This document shows positions 34,116 to 44,900 of a stretch of 64,000 bases of DNA, piece after piece (positions within the stretch are counted from its first letter, which is position 1; every line of letters starts with the position of its first letter). The stretch lies in assembly GCF_041359055.1 (NCBI RefSeq), contig NZ_JBGJKZ010000006.1:62001-126000 (forward strand). Direction: 5' to 3'. This DNA comes from Paenalcaligenes hominis_A. GTDB lineage: Bacteria > Pseudomonadota > Gammaproteobacteria > Burkholderiales > Burkholderiaceae_B. Made by a program: the position numbers and the translations under genes. The notes below the pieces were generated by a model. It was not told the origin of the DNA. It was given only the letters and a program-made list of their open reading frames with translations, and made no database searches.

Positions 34116-35483
34116 CTAACTACCGGCTACAGCCATGTTTTCTATTAGGATAGAACCAGTACGTTTACCGCCACGGATCACCTGGTCTGCCCCAACTGCT
34201 GCCATGTGTTGGAACATTTGCGCTAAATTGCCTGCAATGGTGATTTCCTCTACGGCGTGTTGAATTTCCCCGTTTTCTACCCAAAACCCAAAAGCACCGC
34301 GCGAGTAATCGCCAGTTACGTAGTTGATGCCTTGACCAATTAGTTCGGTAACGTATAAACCAGTACCTAGCTTTTTTAGCATTTGCGTCAGGTCGTCGGT
34401 AGGCGCAGTTAGCTGCGAGCGTAAAGTCAGGTTGTGAGCGCCGCCGGCATTGCCGGTGGTGCGCATCCCGAGCTTACGTGCCGTATAAGTAGATAAAAAA
34501 TATCCGCCTAACACCCCTTGGTCTACGATGATGCGATCCGAGGTTTTCACCCCTTCAGCATCAAAGGGAGCACTACCTAACCCCCCTAGAATATGCGGAT
34601 TTTCTACTATTTGGATATGCGGCGCAAATACGGATTGACCTAATTGATCCAGTAAAAAAGACGTTTTTCTATACAGCGCCCCACCACTAGCAGCACGCAC
34701 AAAAGACCCCAATAAGCCAGCGGCAAGTGTGGCATCAAACAGCACTGGATACTGCCCCGTTTTAATTCGTTTGGCATGCAGACGCGCTAAGGTTTTCTGA
34801 GCAGCGATCTGCCCTATTTCCTCTGGACTTGTTAATAGGCGTGGCTTTCGGGCAACAGAGTACCAGTAGTCACGCTGCATCTGATGCCCTTCCCCCGCAA
34901 TAGGGCTAGCTGAAATGCTGTAACGGCTGTAAGGATAGCCACCCAAAAAGCCTCGGCTGTTTGCCAGTACAAAATGACCCACATTCGTATCTAATGCAGC
35001 GCCATCGCTATTGGTGATGAGAGGACTGTAGTCCAAAGCAGCCCGCTCAGCACGTAGGGCTAAGCGAGCAGCGTGTTGTGCATCAACGGTCCAAGGACTA
35101 TATAGCGTCAGATCGGGGTAATGCAGCGCTAGATCTTCAGTATCTGGCAACCCTGCCATGGCGTCTTCGGCAGTGTAACGAGCAATATGCCAAGCGGCCG
35201 CTACCGTGTCTTGAAGAGCTGTAGGTGAAAAATCTGAGGTAGAGGCCGAGCCTCGTTTATTGCCCGCAAAAACCGTTACACTTAAAGAACGATCACGAGT
35301 CTGCTCTATGGTTTCCACGTCTTGCTGTCGTACAGCTACCGATAAGCCCTGATTTTCTGCAATTTCTACGGCAGCATCTGACGCACCTAACTGTTTGGCG
35401 TGTTTTAATACATCATCAACCAACTGACAAAATCGTGATTGGTTTTCCGATATGGGCAAAGAAGAAATAGAAGACTGACTCAT
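34116..35483 (-). CDS. pmbA: metalloprotease TldE/PmbA
   Basis: 455 residues. Partner of TldD in a heterodimeric zinc protease that degrades unfolded peptides and, in some bacteria, matures microcins and the CcdA antitoxin; TldE lacks the metal site itself. ASDAAVEIAENQGLSVAVRQ, RGSASTSDFSPTALQ, ANSRGFLGGYPYSRYS, RAASGGALYRKTSFLLD and GINYVTGDYSRGAFGFWVEN are family hallmarks. tldD is not in the window. It is divergent from darP with 49 bp between starts, a conserved arrangement in proteobacteria. Confidence 0.94.
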   Translation of the reverse strand: MSQSSISSLPISENQSRFCQLVDDVLKHAKQLGASDAAVEIAENQGLSVAVRQQDVETIEQTRDRSLSVTVFAGNKRGSASTSDFSPTALQDTVAAAWHIARYTAEDAMAGLPDTEDLALHYPDLTLYSPWTVDAQHAARLALRAERAALDYSPLITNSDGAALDTNVGHFVLANSRGFLGGYPYSRYSISASPIAGEGHQMQRDYWYSVARKPRLLTSPEEIGQIAAQKTLARLHAKRIKTGQYPVLFDATLAAGLLGSFVRAASGGALYRKTSFLLDQLGQSVFAPHIQIVENPHILGGLGSAPFDAEGVKTSDRIIVDQGVLGGYFLSTYTARKLGMRTTGNAGGAHNLTLRSQLTAPTDDLTQMLKKLGTGLYVTELIGQGINYVTGDYSRGAFGFWVENGEIQHAVEEITIAGNLAQMFQHMAAVGADQVIRGGKRTGSILIENMAVAGS

Positions 35484-35532
35484 GGATACTCTTTAAAATG
35501 AAGCGAACTACACCGCTGATACTCTATTTATT

Positions 35533-36081
35533 ATGACCGAAAACTACTTAGAACCCGATGAAAATGGCTATTACGGCCCTAGCAAATCACAAGTAAAGCG
35601 TGATATGCATGCCTTACAGGATCTAGGCAAGCAATTGGTTGAGCTTTCTAATGAAAAACTGAACAAGCTCAACCTAAACGATAACCTGTTAACCGCAATC
35701 AAAGAAGCTCAACGTATTACCGCACGTGAAGGCAAACGTCGTCAACTCCAATATGTGGGCAAGCTCATGCGCTTTGAAGACGCAGAAGCTATTCGTCATC
35801 AGCTAGACATCTGGGAAAATGGCTCCAAGGAACAAGCCAAAGCCATGCATAGGCTCGAGGCTTTGCGAGATGTGCTGATGCGTGATGATGCAGCATTAAC
35901 CTTGTTTTTCGAGGAATTTAATCCCGCTGACCCTCAGGCTTTTCGTAGCCTCGTGCGCAGCGCTCGCAAAGAAAAACAACAAAACGAGCAGCTGGCCGAA
36001 GGCAAAGAACCAAGCCGCAAGCAATATCGCCAACTTTTTCAAGCCATTAAATCTATTGTGGAGCAATCAGATCGGTCATGA
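35533..36081 (+). CDS. darP: ribosome biogenesis factor DarP (YjgA, DUF615)
   Basis: 182 residues. Binds late 50S precursors and helps the peptidyl-transferase centre mature (E. coli). The N-terminus has YYGPSKSQVKRDMHALQDLG and GKQLVELSNEKLNKL; RRQLQYVGKLMRFEDAEAIR is the family core. Highly charged, all-helical, no signal. The next gene's ATG overlaps its stop by 4 bp. Confidence 0.93.
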   Translation: MTENYLEPDENGYYGPSKSQVKRDMHALQDLGKQLVELSNEKLNKLNLNDNLLTAIKEAQRITAREGKRRQLQYVGKLMRFEDAEAIRHQLDIWENGSKEQAKAMHRLEALRDVLMRDDAALTLFFEEFNPADPQAFRSLVRSARKEKQQNEQLAEGKEPSRKQYRQLFQAIKSIVEQSDRS

Positions 36082-36746
36082 GCACAGAATTAGAATGCAT
36101 TGAAATTTCAACCTCACCTCAGCCTCAGTTTGCTGTGATTTGGTTACATGGTTTAGGCGCAGATGGTAATGATTTCGCCCCTATTGTTCCTGAGCTAGGT
36201 GTGGATGATATCCCTATTCGCTTTATTTTCCCTCACGCCCCCGTCATACCTATTACGATTAACAATGGTATGGCCATGCGGGCATGGTATGACATTTACG
36301 TCATGGATTTAGTGCGTCACGAGGATGAAAAAGGGCTACGTGACTCTCAGCTCTTGGTGCAAGCCTTAATTGCCCGAGAAAATGCGCGTGGTATCCCCAC
36401 TGAGCGTATTGTCTTAGCAGGTTTTTCTCAGGGTAGCGCCATGACCCTGCAAACGGGGTTACGCCTAGAAGAGCAGCTAGCCGGCATGGTGTGCTTATCT
36501 GGGTATTTACCCATTGCCAGTAAAACGGCCACAGAGCGTCACCCTGCTAATGCCACCACTCCTATTTTTATGGCTCATGGCACCCAAGACCCTGTTGTTC
36601 CTATACAGCGTGCGCAGGAGTCCAGCGCCTTATTAAGCGAGCTTGGTTATGAAGTCGACTGGCATACTTACCCCATGCCGCATTCTGTGCATCCCGACGA
36701 GGTTGCCGCCATTGGTGCTTTTTTGAAAAAAGTGTTTGCGCAGTAA
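36078..36746 (+). CDS. carboxylesterase/phospholipase family serine hydrolase (EstB-like)
   Basis: 222 residues, alpha/beta hydrolase of the bacterial acyl-protein-thioesterase-like group. WLHGLGADGNDFAPIVPELG gives the oxyanion loop, and the triad is Ser in LAGFSQGSAMTLQTGL, Asp in AHGTQDPVVPI and His in PMPHSVHPDEV. Cytoplasmic. Acts on short acyl esters or lysophospholipids in characterised relatives; the true substrate is unknown. Translationally coupled to darP (4-bp overlap), with 20 bp to the convergent PatZ-like gene. Confidence 0.9.
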   Translation: MSTELECIEISTSPQPQFAVIWLHGLGADGNDFAPIVPELGVDDIPIRFIFPHAPVIPITINNGMAMRAWYDIYVMDLVRHEDEKGLRDSQLLVQALIARENARGIPTERIVLAGFSQGSAMTLQTGLRLEEQLAGMVCLSGYLPIASKTATERHPANATTPIFMAHGTQDPVVPIQRAQESSALLSELGYEVDWHTYPMPHSVHPDEVAAIGAFLKKVFAQ

Positions 36747-36766
36747 TATTGCCTTAGCAGCAAGGG

Positions 36767-39202
36767 CTACGGCTCTTGTTGCTGCAAATCTAACCAAACC
36801 CGACGTAGGCTTGGGTCGTATTTATCTATGTCGTCCTTAAAGCCTAGATGTTTTAACAACCCCAGCATGGCATAGTTGGTAGCCAACACATAACCATCTA
36901 TATAACTTAAACCTTGATGTTTGGCAGCCTGAATCAAGGCTCGCATCAACTGCATGCCCAAACCATGACGCTGCCAATCGTCAGCCACCACTAACGCGTA
37001 CTCGGCCCCTACTCCGTCCCTATTACGTAAATAATGCGCAAAAGCAATTACTTTGTCACCCTCTTCTTTAGAGTGGCTTTGACAAGGAATAGTGGCAACT
37101 AAAGCCAGCTCACGGTCATAATCAATGCGCGTGTAGCGGCTTAGCATAGAGGCAGATAACTCTCGCATCATCGATACAAATCGCATGTAACGACTTTCTT
37201 CGGACAGGTTACGCACAAACTCCTGTAAAGCCTGCGCGTCCTCGGGACGTATAGGGCGCAACACCCATTTTTGTCCTGAAGTAAGCTGATGGTGTTGAAC
37301 CAAATAGCGGGGATACGGGTGAATAGCCATATGCGGATAACCACTGTGTTCTGGACGTGTGTGCGTCTCTTGTGCATGTAACTCTATGACCAACTGTGAA
37401 GCATATAAGCCACTGGGGCTTAACCAAAGCGGATCCACATGCAGCTCTAACACAGCAGGCAGCTCACTGACTAATTCGGATAAACGCTCTAAAGCTTGTT
37501 GCAGCTGAGCGTAAATAGCGCTTCCAGCCACTGTACCAAGGTGTTCTTGCCAAATTGGGGCACGCTCAATTAAGTGACGCGCTAAATACCTATTTAATGG
37601 CGGCAAGGCGACGGAAGTGCGACTATTTAAAAACTGCAATTGACCTTGAGCCGCACTGAAAATAAGGTACGGCCCATAGTGTTCATCCGTATAAATATGC
37701 ACACTGGTAGGAGCTAGAGTAGGTAAAGTTTGCGGCAATGCCTGCGTTTGTATGGGGACTTGAAAATAACTTAATAGCTGCGTGCAGTCGGCCTCGTCTA
37801 GATAACGCACTCCTTGCTGCTGCAGCGCTGCAATTAAAGCACGAGCCTCACGTATTTGAGCCGGTCGCCCCAAGGACTCGGCAGGTAGTATTTGCTGGGC
37901 TAAGCGTTGATTATGATAATAAGAAGCCAATGTATTAATAGCATCAATGGCTGCGTCCGGTGTGCGCATAGCCGGTATGCCTGCTTGCTCTAGACGGTGA
38001 CGTAAAGGACGCATCGAAGCCTCGCCCACAAAACAACTCATTAAGGGCTTATAGAGCTTTGTGCTCATAGTCAGAATGGACTCTGCTATTTGACTTAAAT
38101 CGGCATAAGGGTCTGGGGCAATTAACACCAAAATACCGTCCACCTGCTCGTCTATAGCTAAGCTTTCTATGACTTGCTCTATGTACTCAGCCGTCCATGG
38201 CGCATAACGAGCAATAGGGTTCTGCACACGATCGGTAGGCAATGCCATGCGCTCTAAGGTATGCCGAGTTTTGGTGCTAAGAGTAGCCAGCTCGACAATA
38301 GTACCGTGGCGCATAATATCGATTGCCAGTTGCGCTACCCCATCACCATTCGACACAATAGCAATACGCGAGCCCTTAACGCGACGCTTTAAACTTAATA
38401 CCTTTAGGGCAGCATATAGCTGGGTCAAGTACCGTACTCGGATCGCCCCCACCCGACGCATTAATGCACTGAACACCTCCTCACGGGCGCGCAATGTAGG
38501 GCCCTCATTCACGCCACCTGCCTTTAACACAATAATGGGCTTGGCTGCGGAGGCCGCATAAATAGCACTAGCAAAACGTCGCGCTGCAGGATGACTATGC
38601 AAATACAGAACAATACTATCGGTTTGTGCGTCGACTGCTAGATAGTCTAATACGGCAGCCAAATCAAGATCGACTTCTTCGCCAAGATCCACCACGGTTG
38701 AAAAACCCACTTGGGCATTTTCATTCCAGTCTAATAAAGCTGTTGCAATCGTGCGTGACTGGGAGACCACAGCAATTTTGCCAGCTTGAGGCGCTAAAGG
38801 ATGAATGCTAGCGTTTAAACTCACACCCGGGCGCATTAAACCAAATGAGCGTGGCCCTAGAACCAAACAGTGATGCTCCTGAGCCCATGTGGCTAGCCAC
38901 GCAATAAGATCAGAATCATAAGCCTGACTGGACGGATGCGTCAGCAAACTCAAAGCTCGGGGACGTAAAGCCGTTAGGTGTTGCAGCACCTCTGTCAGTT
39001 GGCTAGCAGGTACACAAACCACCGCTAAATCCAATCTGCTCTCGCCCCACTCCCATGTCGGCCACGCTTTATTTGGCTCATACACCACAGAATGTAACTC
39101 TACCGCCTTGTCAAACTGAAAATGACATCGGGCATCAGGGCTAACAACCGTAACAACGGACTGGGGTTCAAATAAAGCAGCTAAACGATGGCGTATTATC
39201 AT
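36767..39202 (-). CDS. PatZ/Pat-like fusion: ADP-forming acyl-CoA synthetase domains plus GNAT acetyltransferase
   Basis: 811 residues, shorter than Salmonella Pat (886). Order: CoA-binding domain (about 5-125, LFEPQSVVTVV, VLGPRSFGLMRPGVSLNASI), succinyl-CoA-ligase-like domains (about 135-440, GKIAVVSQSRTIATALLDWN, SRIAIVSNGDGVAQLAIDIM), a remnant of the ATP-grasp domain (about 450-620), and a C-terminal GNAT domain (about 640-805, WVLRPIRPEDAQALQEFVRN, ALVVADDWQRHGLGMQLMRA). The HKSDVGGV-type ATP-grasp motif is not seen, although SVHIYTDEHYGPYLIFSAAQ resembles the later strand. Probably a protein lysine acetyltransferase controlling acetyl-CoA synthetase and other enzymes. Divergent from gltX. 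Confidence 0.85.
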   Translation of the reverse strand: MIIRHRLAALFEPQSVVTVVSPDARCHFQFDKAVELHSVVYEPNKAWPTWEWGESRLDLAVVCVPASQLTEVLQHLTALRPRALSLLTHPSSQAYDSDLIAWLATWAQEHHCLVLGPRSFGLMRPGVSLNASIHPLAPQAGKIAVVSQSRTIATALLDWNENAQVGFSTVVDLGEEVDLDLAAVLDYLAVDAQTDSIVLYLHSHPAARRFASAIYAASAAKPIIVLKAGGVNEGPTLRAREEVFSALMRRVGAIRVRYLTQLYAALKVLSLKRRVKGSRIAIVSNGDGVAQLAIDIMRHGTIVELATLSTKTRHTLERMALPTDRVQNPIARYAPWTAEYIEQVIESLAIDEQVDGILVLIAPDPYADLSQIAESILTMSTKLYKPLMSCFVGEASMRPLRHRLEQAGIPAMRTPDAAIDAINTLASYYHNQRLAQQILPAESLGRPAQIREARALIAALQQQGVRYLDEADCTQLLSYFQVPIQTQALPQTLPTLAPTSVHIYTDEHYGPYLIFSAAQGQLQFLNSRTSVALPPLNRYLARHLIERAPIWQEHLGTVAGSAIYAQLQQALERLSELVSELPAVLELHVDPLWLSPSGLYASQLVIELHAQETHTRPEHSGYPHMAIHPYPRYLVQHHQLTSGQKWVLRPIRPEDAQALQEFVRNLSEESRYMRFVSMMRELSASMLSRYTRIDYDRELALVATIPCQSHSKEEGDKVIAFAHYLRNRDGVGAEYALVVADDWQRHGLGMQLMRALIQAAKHQGLSYIDGYVLATNYAMLGLLKHLGFKDDIDKYDPSLRRVWLDLQQQEP

Positions 39203-39324
39203 CTTGGCAACCTCAAGGTTATTTTTTTTTTCAGTTTGTTCTGCGCAATTACGTTCAGTCTATTAAAATAAAGGAAATTTGTCCGCTGTAGCGGGCATTC
39301 TCCTCTTTTGATTGCTATGAGTTT

Positions 39325-40725
39325 ATGACTACTACTATTCGTACCCGTTTTGCTCCGTCACCAACCGGTTATTTACATTTAGGTGGGGCGCGTACCGCAT
39401 TGTTTTCATGGGCGTTTGCACGTCATCACAACGGTGTATTCGTGCTGCGTATTGAGGACACTGACCTAGAGCGCTCTACCCCCCAAGCTGTACAAGCCAT
39501 TTTAGAGGGCATGGATTGGCTAGGGATGCAGGCTGATGAGGGTCCGTTTTATCAAATGCAGCGTAATGCACGTCATAAAGAAGTCATAGCACAACTACTA
39601 GAGTCTGGTCATGCCTATTACTGCTACAGCACCCCAGACGAAGTCGAAGCCATGCGCGAAAAAGCACGCGCGTTGGGGTTAAAGCCTCGCTACGATGGTA
39701 CATGGCGTCCCCAAGAAGGCAAAACTCTACCAGCCATTCCTGCCGATCGCTCCCCAGTAGTGCGCTTCAAAAGCCCACAAACTGGCGTAACAAGCTGGGA
39801 TGATCTGGTTAAAGGGCGTATTAGTATTGCTAACGACGAGCTGGACGATCTAATTATTGCTCGCGCCGATGGCACCCCTACCTATAACTTCTGTGTGGTA
39901 GTAGACGACTGGGATATGGCTATCACTCACGTCATTCGCGGTGACGATCACGTGAACAATACCCCCCGTCAGATTGTGATCCTCGAAGCGCTAGGGGCCA
40001 CCGTACCTGTGTATGGCCACGTGCCTATGATCCTTGGCCCCGATGGGGAAAAGCTTTCTAAGCGTCATGGTGCGGTCAGTATTTTGGATTACGATGTCCA
40101 AGGCTATTTACCTGAAGCCATGCTGAATTATCTGGCTCGTCTTGGTTGGAGCCACGGTGATGACGAAATCTTTTCTGTGGAACAGTTTGTGGAATGGTTT
40201 GACACCAAAAACCTCAGTCGTTCTGCCTCACAATGGGACCCTAAAAAATTAAACTGGGTCAATGCGCATTACATTAAACAACGTGACAATGCCGACCTTG
40301 CCGCTTTAGTAGCACCCCGTATTGAAAAGTTGGGGGGCAATCCAAACGCTACAGATCTTAGTGCCGTTATGGAATTACTAAAAGGCAGAGCTGAAACACT
40401 TAACGATCTAGCCCAAGGGGCCATGGTATTTTGTGGTGCTTTCCAGCCTGCATCGGCCGAGCTACAAGCCGAAGTTCTTACGGAAAATGCCCTGGTTTTA
40501 CTTAATGATTTTGCTGGGCGAGCAGCACAACTTAACGACTGGAGCACAACGGCCCTAAGCGCTGCAATCAAAGAAACGCTTGGTGCGCACAATGCCAAAA
40601 TGCCGCAACTAGGCATTCCTTTACGCGTAGCTGTAACCGGCCAAAAACAAACCCCTGCTATTGATGCAGTACTGGCCCTACTAGGTAAAGAAACCGTTCT
40701 GAGCCGTTTAGCGCAACACGCCTAG
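39325..40725 (+). CDS. gltX: glutamyl-tRNA synthetase
   Basis: 466 residues, class I synthetase. TRFAPSPTGYLHLGGARTAL has the HIGH-type signature (HLGG), and GPDGEKLSKRHGAVSILDYD the KMSKS-type loop; FKSPQTGVTSWDDLVKGRIS and VVVDDWDMAITHVIRGDDHV are the catalytic-domain motifs. The anticodon-binding domain forms the last 130 residues. Usual length, single gene, followed by a stem-loop at 40741-40763. Confidence 0.97.
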   Translation: MTTTIRTRFAPSPTGYLHLGGARTALFSWAFARHHNGVFVLRIEDTDLERSTPQAVQAILEGMDWLGMQADEGPFYQMQRNARHKEVIAQLLESGHAYYCYSTPDEVEAMREKARALGLKPRYDGTWRPQEGKTLPAIPADRSPVVRFKSPQTGVTSWDDLVKGRISIANDELDDLIIARADGTPTYNFCVVVDDWDMAITHVIRGDDHVNNTPRQIVILEALGATVPVYGHVPMILGPDGEKLSKRHGAVSILDYDVQGYLPEAMLNYLARLGWSHGDDEIFSVEQFVEWFDTKNLSRSASQWDPKKLNWVNAHYIKQRDNADLAALVAPRIEKLGGNPNATDLSAVMELLKGRAETLNDLAQGAMVFCGAFQPASAELQAEVLTENALVLLNDFAGRAAQLNDWSTTALSAAIKETLGAHNAKMPQLGIPLRVAVTGQKQTPAIDAVLALLGKETVLSRLAQHA

Positions 40726-40740
40726 CCAAATACATCTATA

Positions 40741-40763
40741 CGCTTCGGGCCAAGCCCGAAGCG
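40741..40763 (+). terminator. stem-loop after gltX
   Basis: A perfect 10-bp stem (CGCTTCGGGC with GCCCGAAGCG), 3-nt loop. No T-run follows, so termination may be weak or Rho-assisted. Confidence 0.55.
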
Positions 40764-40785
40764 CCTCTAAGCATCACGCACCCTA

Positions 40786-41277
40786 TTAAAACGGCAAACG
40801 ATACCCAGGAGAAGTCCGAGTCGTATTGTGTTGCACCCCATCAGAACCCTGTAAGCGTAGCTTGTCTGTACTACTGTGTGACACGCTATAGCGGTTTTCG
40901 TAAATTGGGTCCTCTATGTCTACGGGAGAGCCATTGGACTCAAGGGTTTTTAAAATCAATTGATCACCATCACGCCACCAACACCCGTTTTCACTTAGCC
41001 CTTGTGAAGGTTGTCTAGGGCGTTTTATCTGCTCGGTATACAGCATTCGGCCATCGGCTTGTAAGGTAAACAAGGTGCGTAGCTCACCAGCCACCCCCTT
41101 TTCTTGGCGTTTGCTAAGCCAATTGCCCACCAAGGGGTCGTCGGCTGAAACCGGCTCACAAACGGTTTTTTTGGGGGCTTCTGGTGCTGCAGGAGGGGGA
41201 GGAAAGGAGGTACACGCAGCCAAGCCACCACCTAAAACCATCACCCCGATCATTCGCCAAAAATGAAACGGCTTCAT
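40786..41277 (-). CDS. putative lipoprotein of unknown function
   Basis: 163 residues. Signal peptide with lipobox LAAC at 19-22 (MIGVMVLGGGLAACTSFPPP), then a Pro/Ala-rich spacer. The mature domain contains DPLVGNWLSKRQEKG, LFTLQADGRMLYTEQ and GCWWRDGDQLILKTLESNG, a pattern of beta strands like lipocalin-type 'extent of expression' domains (GxWxS...F..DG), which is suggestive only. Likely anchored to the outer membrane by acylation of Cys22. I do not recognise a named family. Convergent with gltX. Confidence 0.75.
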   Translation of the reverse strand: MKPFHFWRMIGVMVLGGGLAACTSFPPPPAAPEAPKKTVCEPVSADDPLVGNWLSKRQEKGVAGELRTLFTLQADGRMLYTEQIKRPRQPSQGLSENGCWWRDGDQLILKTLESNGSPVDIEDPIYENRYSVSHSSTDKLRLQGSDGVQHNTTRTSPGYRLPF

Positions 41278-41350
41278 ACAGCATGTCCTCGTAAAATGTA
41301 GTAAGTACCAGCGATTTTACCCCAGCTTTTCATCGCACTATGCAGTCAAT

Positions 41351-41806
41351 CTAAAACAAAGGTAACTGTAATTGATTTTTAATTTCTTTCAACACCACGA
41401 TGGTGCGTGTTTGTCTAACGCCGGGTAAGTTAAAGAAAAAACGGTGCATAAAATCGTCATAACTTTCTGGGCTAGACACCACAATTTTTAATAAAAAATC
41501 GGCATCACCGGTTACCGCATAACAAGCCATAATTTCAGGGGTTTCACGCACTGCTTGAATGAAATTATCCACCATAGTAGCCGAGTGCCGGTCTAAACTA
41601 ATTTGCGCAAACATACAGCTTTGCAAACCGACTTTATTGCGATCCACTACCGCATGATAGCCCGTAATTACTTTCTGTTCCTCTAGGGCCTTAATACGCC
41701 GCCATACCGGTGCTACCGATAAGCCGACTTGTTCAGACACCTGTTGGGCAGAGGCGCGCCCTTCTTTTTGCAGATGATCTAATATTTTTAAATTAATTAT
41801 GTCCAT
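41351..41806 (-). CDS. Lrp/AsnC family transcriptional regulator
   Basis: 151 residues, full-length feast/famine regulator. DNA-binding helix-turn-helix at about 5-60 (LDHLQKEGRASAQQVSEQVG, SVAPVWRRIKALEEQKVI) and a RAM ligand-binding domain (about 70-145; PEIMACYAVTGDADFLLKIV). Divergent from the indolepyruvate oxidoreductase gene across 116 bp, so it probably controls that gene in response to an amino acid, most simply an aromatic one (inference from position). Confidence 0.92.
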   Translation of the reverse strand: MDIINLKILDHLQKEGRASAQQVSEQVGLSVAPVWRRIKALEEQKVITGYHAVVDRNKVGLQSCMFAQISLDRHSATMVDNFIQAVRETPEIMACYAVTGDADFLLKIVVSSPESYDDFMHRFFFNLPGVRQTRTIVVLKEIKNQLQLPLF

Positions 41807-41922
41807 ATTTATCCCATATTGAAATGTTTATTTCGTTTATAGGGGAATTTACGCAATAACAAAGCAAAGAAAAACCCCGGGTTTCTACTTATGATGGTAA
41901 GTATCATCGTGGAGGTTTTATC

Positions 41923-44900
41923 ATGCGTAATAATTTAAATTTAGACTATCAACTTAACGACAATATCAGCGCTGAGTCAGGCCGTATTTTTCTTACTGGA
42001 ACTCAGGCTTTATTACGCATGCTATTAAGCCAAGCTCGTCGCGATCAAGCGGCTGGCTTAAATACAGCCGGTTTTATTTCGGGTTACCGCGGCTCTCCAC
42101 TTGGCGGTGTGGACTCTACTATGTGGCGTCATGCCAAAGAGCTCGAACAAGCGCGCATCCGTTTTCAACCGGCTATTAATGAAGACCTTGCTGCCACCAT
42201 GATGATGGGTACTCAGCAGTTAGACACCCACCCCAATAAAGAGGTCGATGGCGTATTCGGCATGTGGTATGGCAAAGGCCCAGGTGTAGACCGGGCCTGT
42301 GATGCTCTACACCATGGGCATGCTGCTGGCGCAAGTCATAAAGGCGGCGTGTTGGTGGTGGTTGGTGATGACCATGTGGGCGTTTCCTCATCCATCCCCC
42401 ATAGCAGTGAACATGCTTTGCGCCATTTGCGTATGCCTATTATTCACCCTAGCTCTGTTGAAGAATACGAATATTTTGGGCTATGGGGCTGGGCATTATC
42501 ACGCTACTCAGGAGCATGGGTAGGCTTTAAAGCTATTACAGAAACAGTGGAAAGCGGCAGAGCTTTTACTATTCTTGATGTACCGCAGTTCGATTTAGCC
42601 TATACACCCTCTGTGCATGCCCGCAGTTACGATGCCAAGCCCTTTCTGACGCCCCATATTGAGAACAACATAGAAAGCCGCTTGGTGGCCGTGCACGAAT
42701 TTGCGCGCACCTATCCATTAGACAAGCTGATTGATGCCGCCCCTCAAGCCAAAATAGGTATTGTCACTACGGGAAAAAGCACCGTAGATACGCTGGAAGC
42801 CATAGAAAACCTACAGAAAAAACAGGGATTGCCTGCAATACGTCATTACAAGCTAGGGCTGATATGGCCTATTGAAACCGAAGGTTTTCTTGCCTTTGCG
42901 CGCGACTTAGACTATGTGTTGGTCATCGAGGAAAAAGACGATTTTGTCGAAGCCCAAATCAAAACTATTTTGTTCGATGCCGGTTTAAATACCCGAGTAC
43001 AAGGCAAGAAAAACAGCCAACAACATGATCTTATTTCGCGTTACGGTCAATTGAGCCCATCCGCAATCGAACAAGCCCTGCTCAATTGGCTTGGTGAGCT
43101 TAATCTATTACCGAGCGCTCCCTCCGCGCCTTCCTGTACGTTACCTACCGTAAAAGCCTTAGATAGTTTTGGCTTAACCCGTCGTCCCTATTTCTGTTCT
43201 GGCTGCCCACACAATAGCTCCACTAAGGTTCCTGAAGGTAGCAAAGCGCTCGCTGGTGTAGGCTGCCACTACATGGCCTCATGGATGGATCGTGATACAC
43301 AAGGCCTAACTCAAATGGGCGGCGAAGGCACCGATTGGGTCGGGGCCTCTGCATTTATGAACCAAGCCCATATTTTCCAAAATATGGGAGAAGGCACCTA
43401 CTTCCACTCGGGTTATCTTGCTATACGTCAAGCTGTGGCGGCACGCGCCAATATTACCTATAAGATCTTATTTAATGATGCTGTCGCCATGACCGGGGGG
43501 CAACCGGTTGATGGTCCTATATCGGTACCGCGTATTTGCCAACAAGTCCTCGGCGAGGGCGTGAAAAAAGTGGTCATAACAACGGATGAACCTGAGCGTT
43601 ACAAAGGGGTTAGCTTGCCCTCTGGTATTGACGTATTACACCGCCGCGAACTGGATCGAGTGCAACGTGAATTACGCGATATACCTGGCGTTACGGTTTT
43701 AATTCACGATCAAACCTGTGCTGCGGAAAAGCGTCGTCGCCGCAAGAAAAACGACTTCCCTAACCCGCAGCGTCGCATTTTCATCAACCCAGAAGTTTGC
43801 GAAGGCTGTGGCGACTGCGGTGTGCAGTCGAACTGTTTGTCCATTGTGCCACTTGAGACGGAATTAGGCCGTAAGCGTGCCATTGATCAATCCAGCTGTA
43901 ATAAAGACTTTAGTTGCGTCGAAGGTTTCTGCCCTAGTTTTGTCTCTGTGTTGGGTGCCGAGCCTAAAAAAGCCGCTGGTCTAGATAGTGCTACATTACA
44001 AAAACACTTTGGCGCAGCCCTACACAACACAGTACGTACTCAAGGGGCACCCACCGCCTGTAATTTAATTGTGGCAGGCATTGGGGGCACAGGAGTTATT
44101 ACAATTGGCGCAATCGTAGCCATGGCAGCGCATTTGGAGAACCGAGGTTCGTCGGTATTAGATATGACAGGGCTGGCCCAAAAAGGGGGTACTGTAATTA
44201 GTCATGTTCGACTTTCTGCTGATCACCAAAGTGCCGGTACGGTGCGTATTGATACACACCAAGCGGATGTTGCCATTCTTTGTGATAGTGTGGCAGCCAG
44301 TAATGCAGCAGCGGCTCAATGCATTGCCCCCCAGAAAACGCAGGTTTTTATTAATGAATACCTTGCCCCCACCTCTGAATTCACTCGTCAGCCAGATGTC
44401 AAATTACCGCGTACAGCATTAGTGGAGCAGTTGGTCACCACCAGTGGACAACAAAACAGCCACCATGTCGATGCACACTATCTTGCCGAGCAACTATTCG
44501 GTGATAGTATTTTATCCAATATGATGATGCTGGGTATGGCATGGCAACAAGGTGCTATCCCTATTAGTTTGACAGCATTACAGCGCGCTATTGAATTAAA
44601 TGGGGTGGCGGTAGCGGCAAACCAGCTCGCTTTTGATGCCGGTCGCGTCTGGATAGCAGCACCCGAAAAAATCACTGCGTTGATCGCTCAACATCAACGC
44701 CCTACTACTAAGCGCCCCCAAAGCCTACAGGCAGCGCTAGATCTGTATGTGCCGCGCTTAACCGCTTATCAAAATACAGCGTATGCGAATCAATTCACCC
44801 AAGCTATTCAAAAACTGAGTCAAGCAGAACAACGTATACAGCCGGGTTCTGAACAGCTCAGCTTAGAAGCCGCTCACAGCTTGTACAAACTCATGGCGTA

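Noticed and set aside
36757..36785. Stem between convergent carboxylesterase and PatZ-like genes
   Set aside because: Only 7 bp pair before a mismatch and no T-run follows on either strand, so I did not call a terminator.
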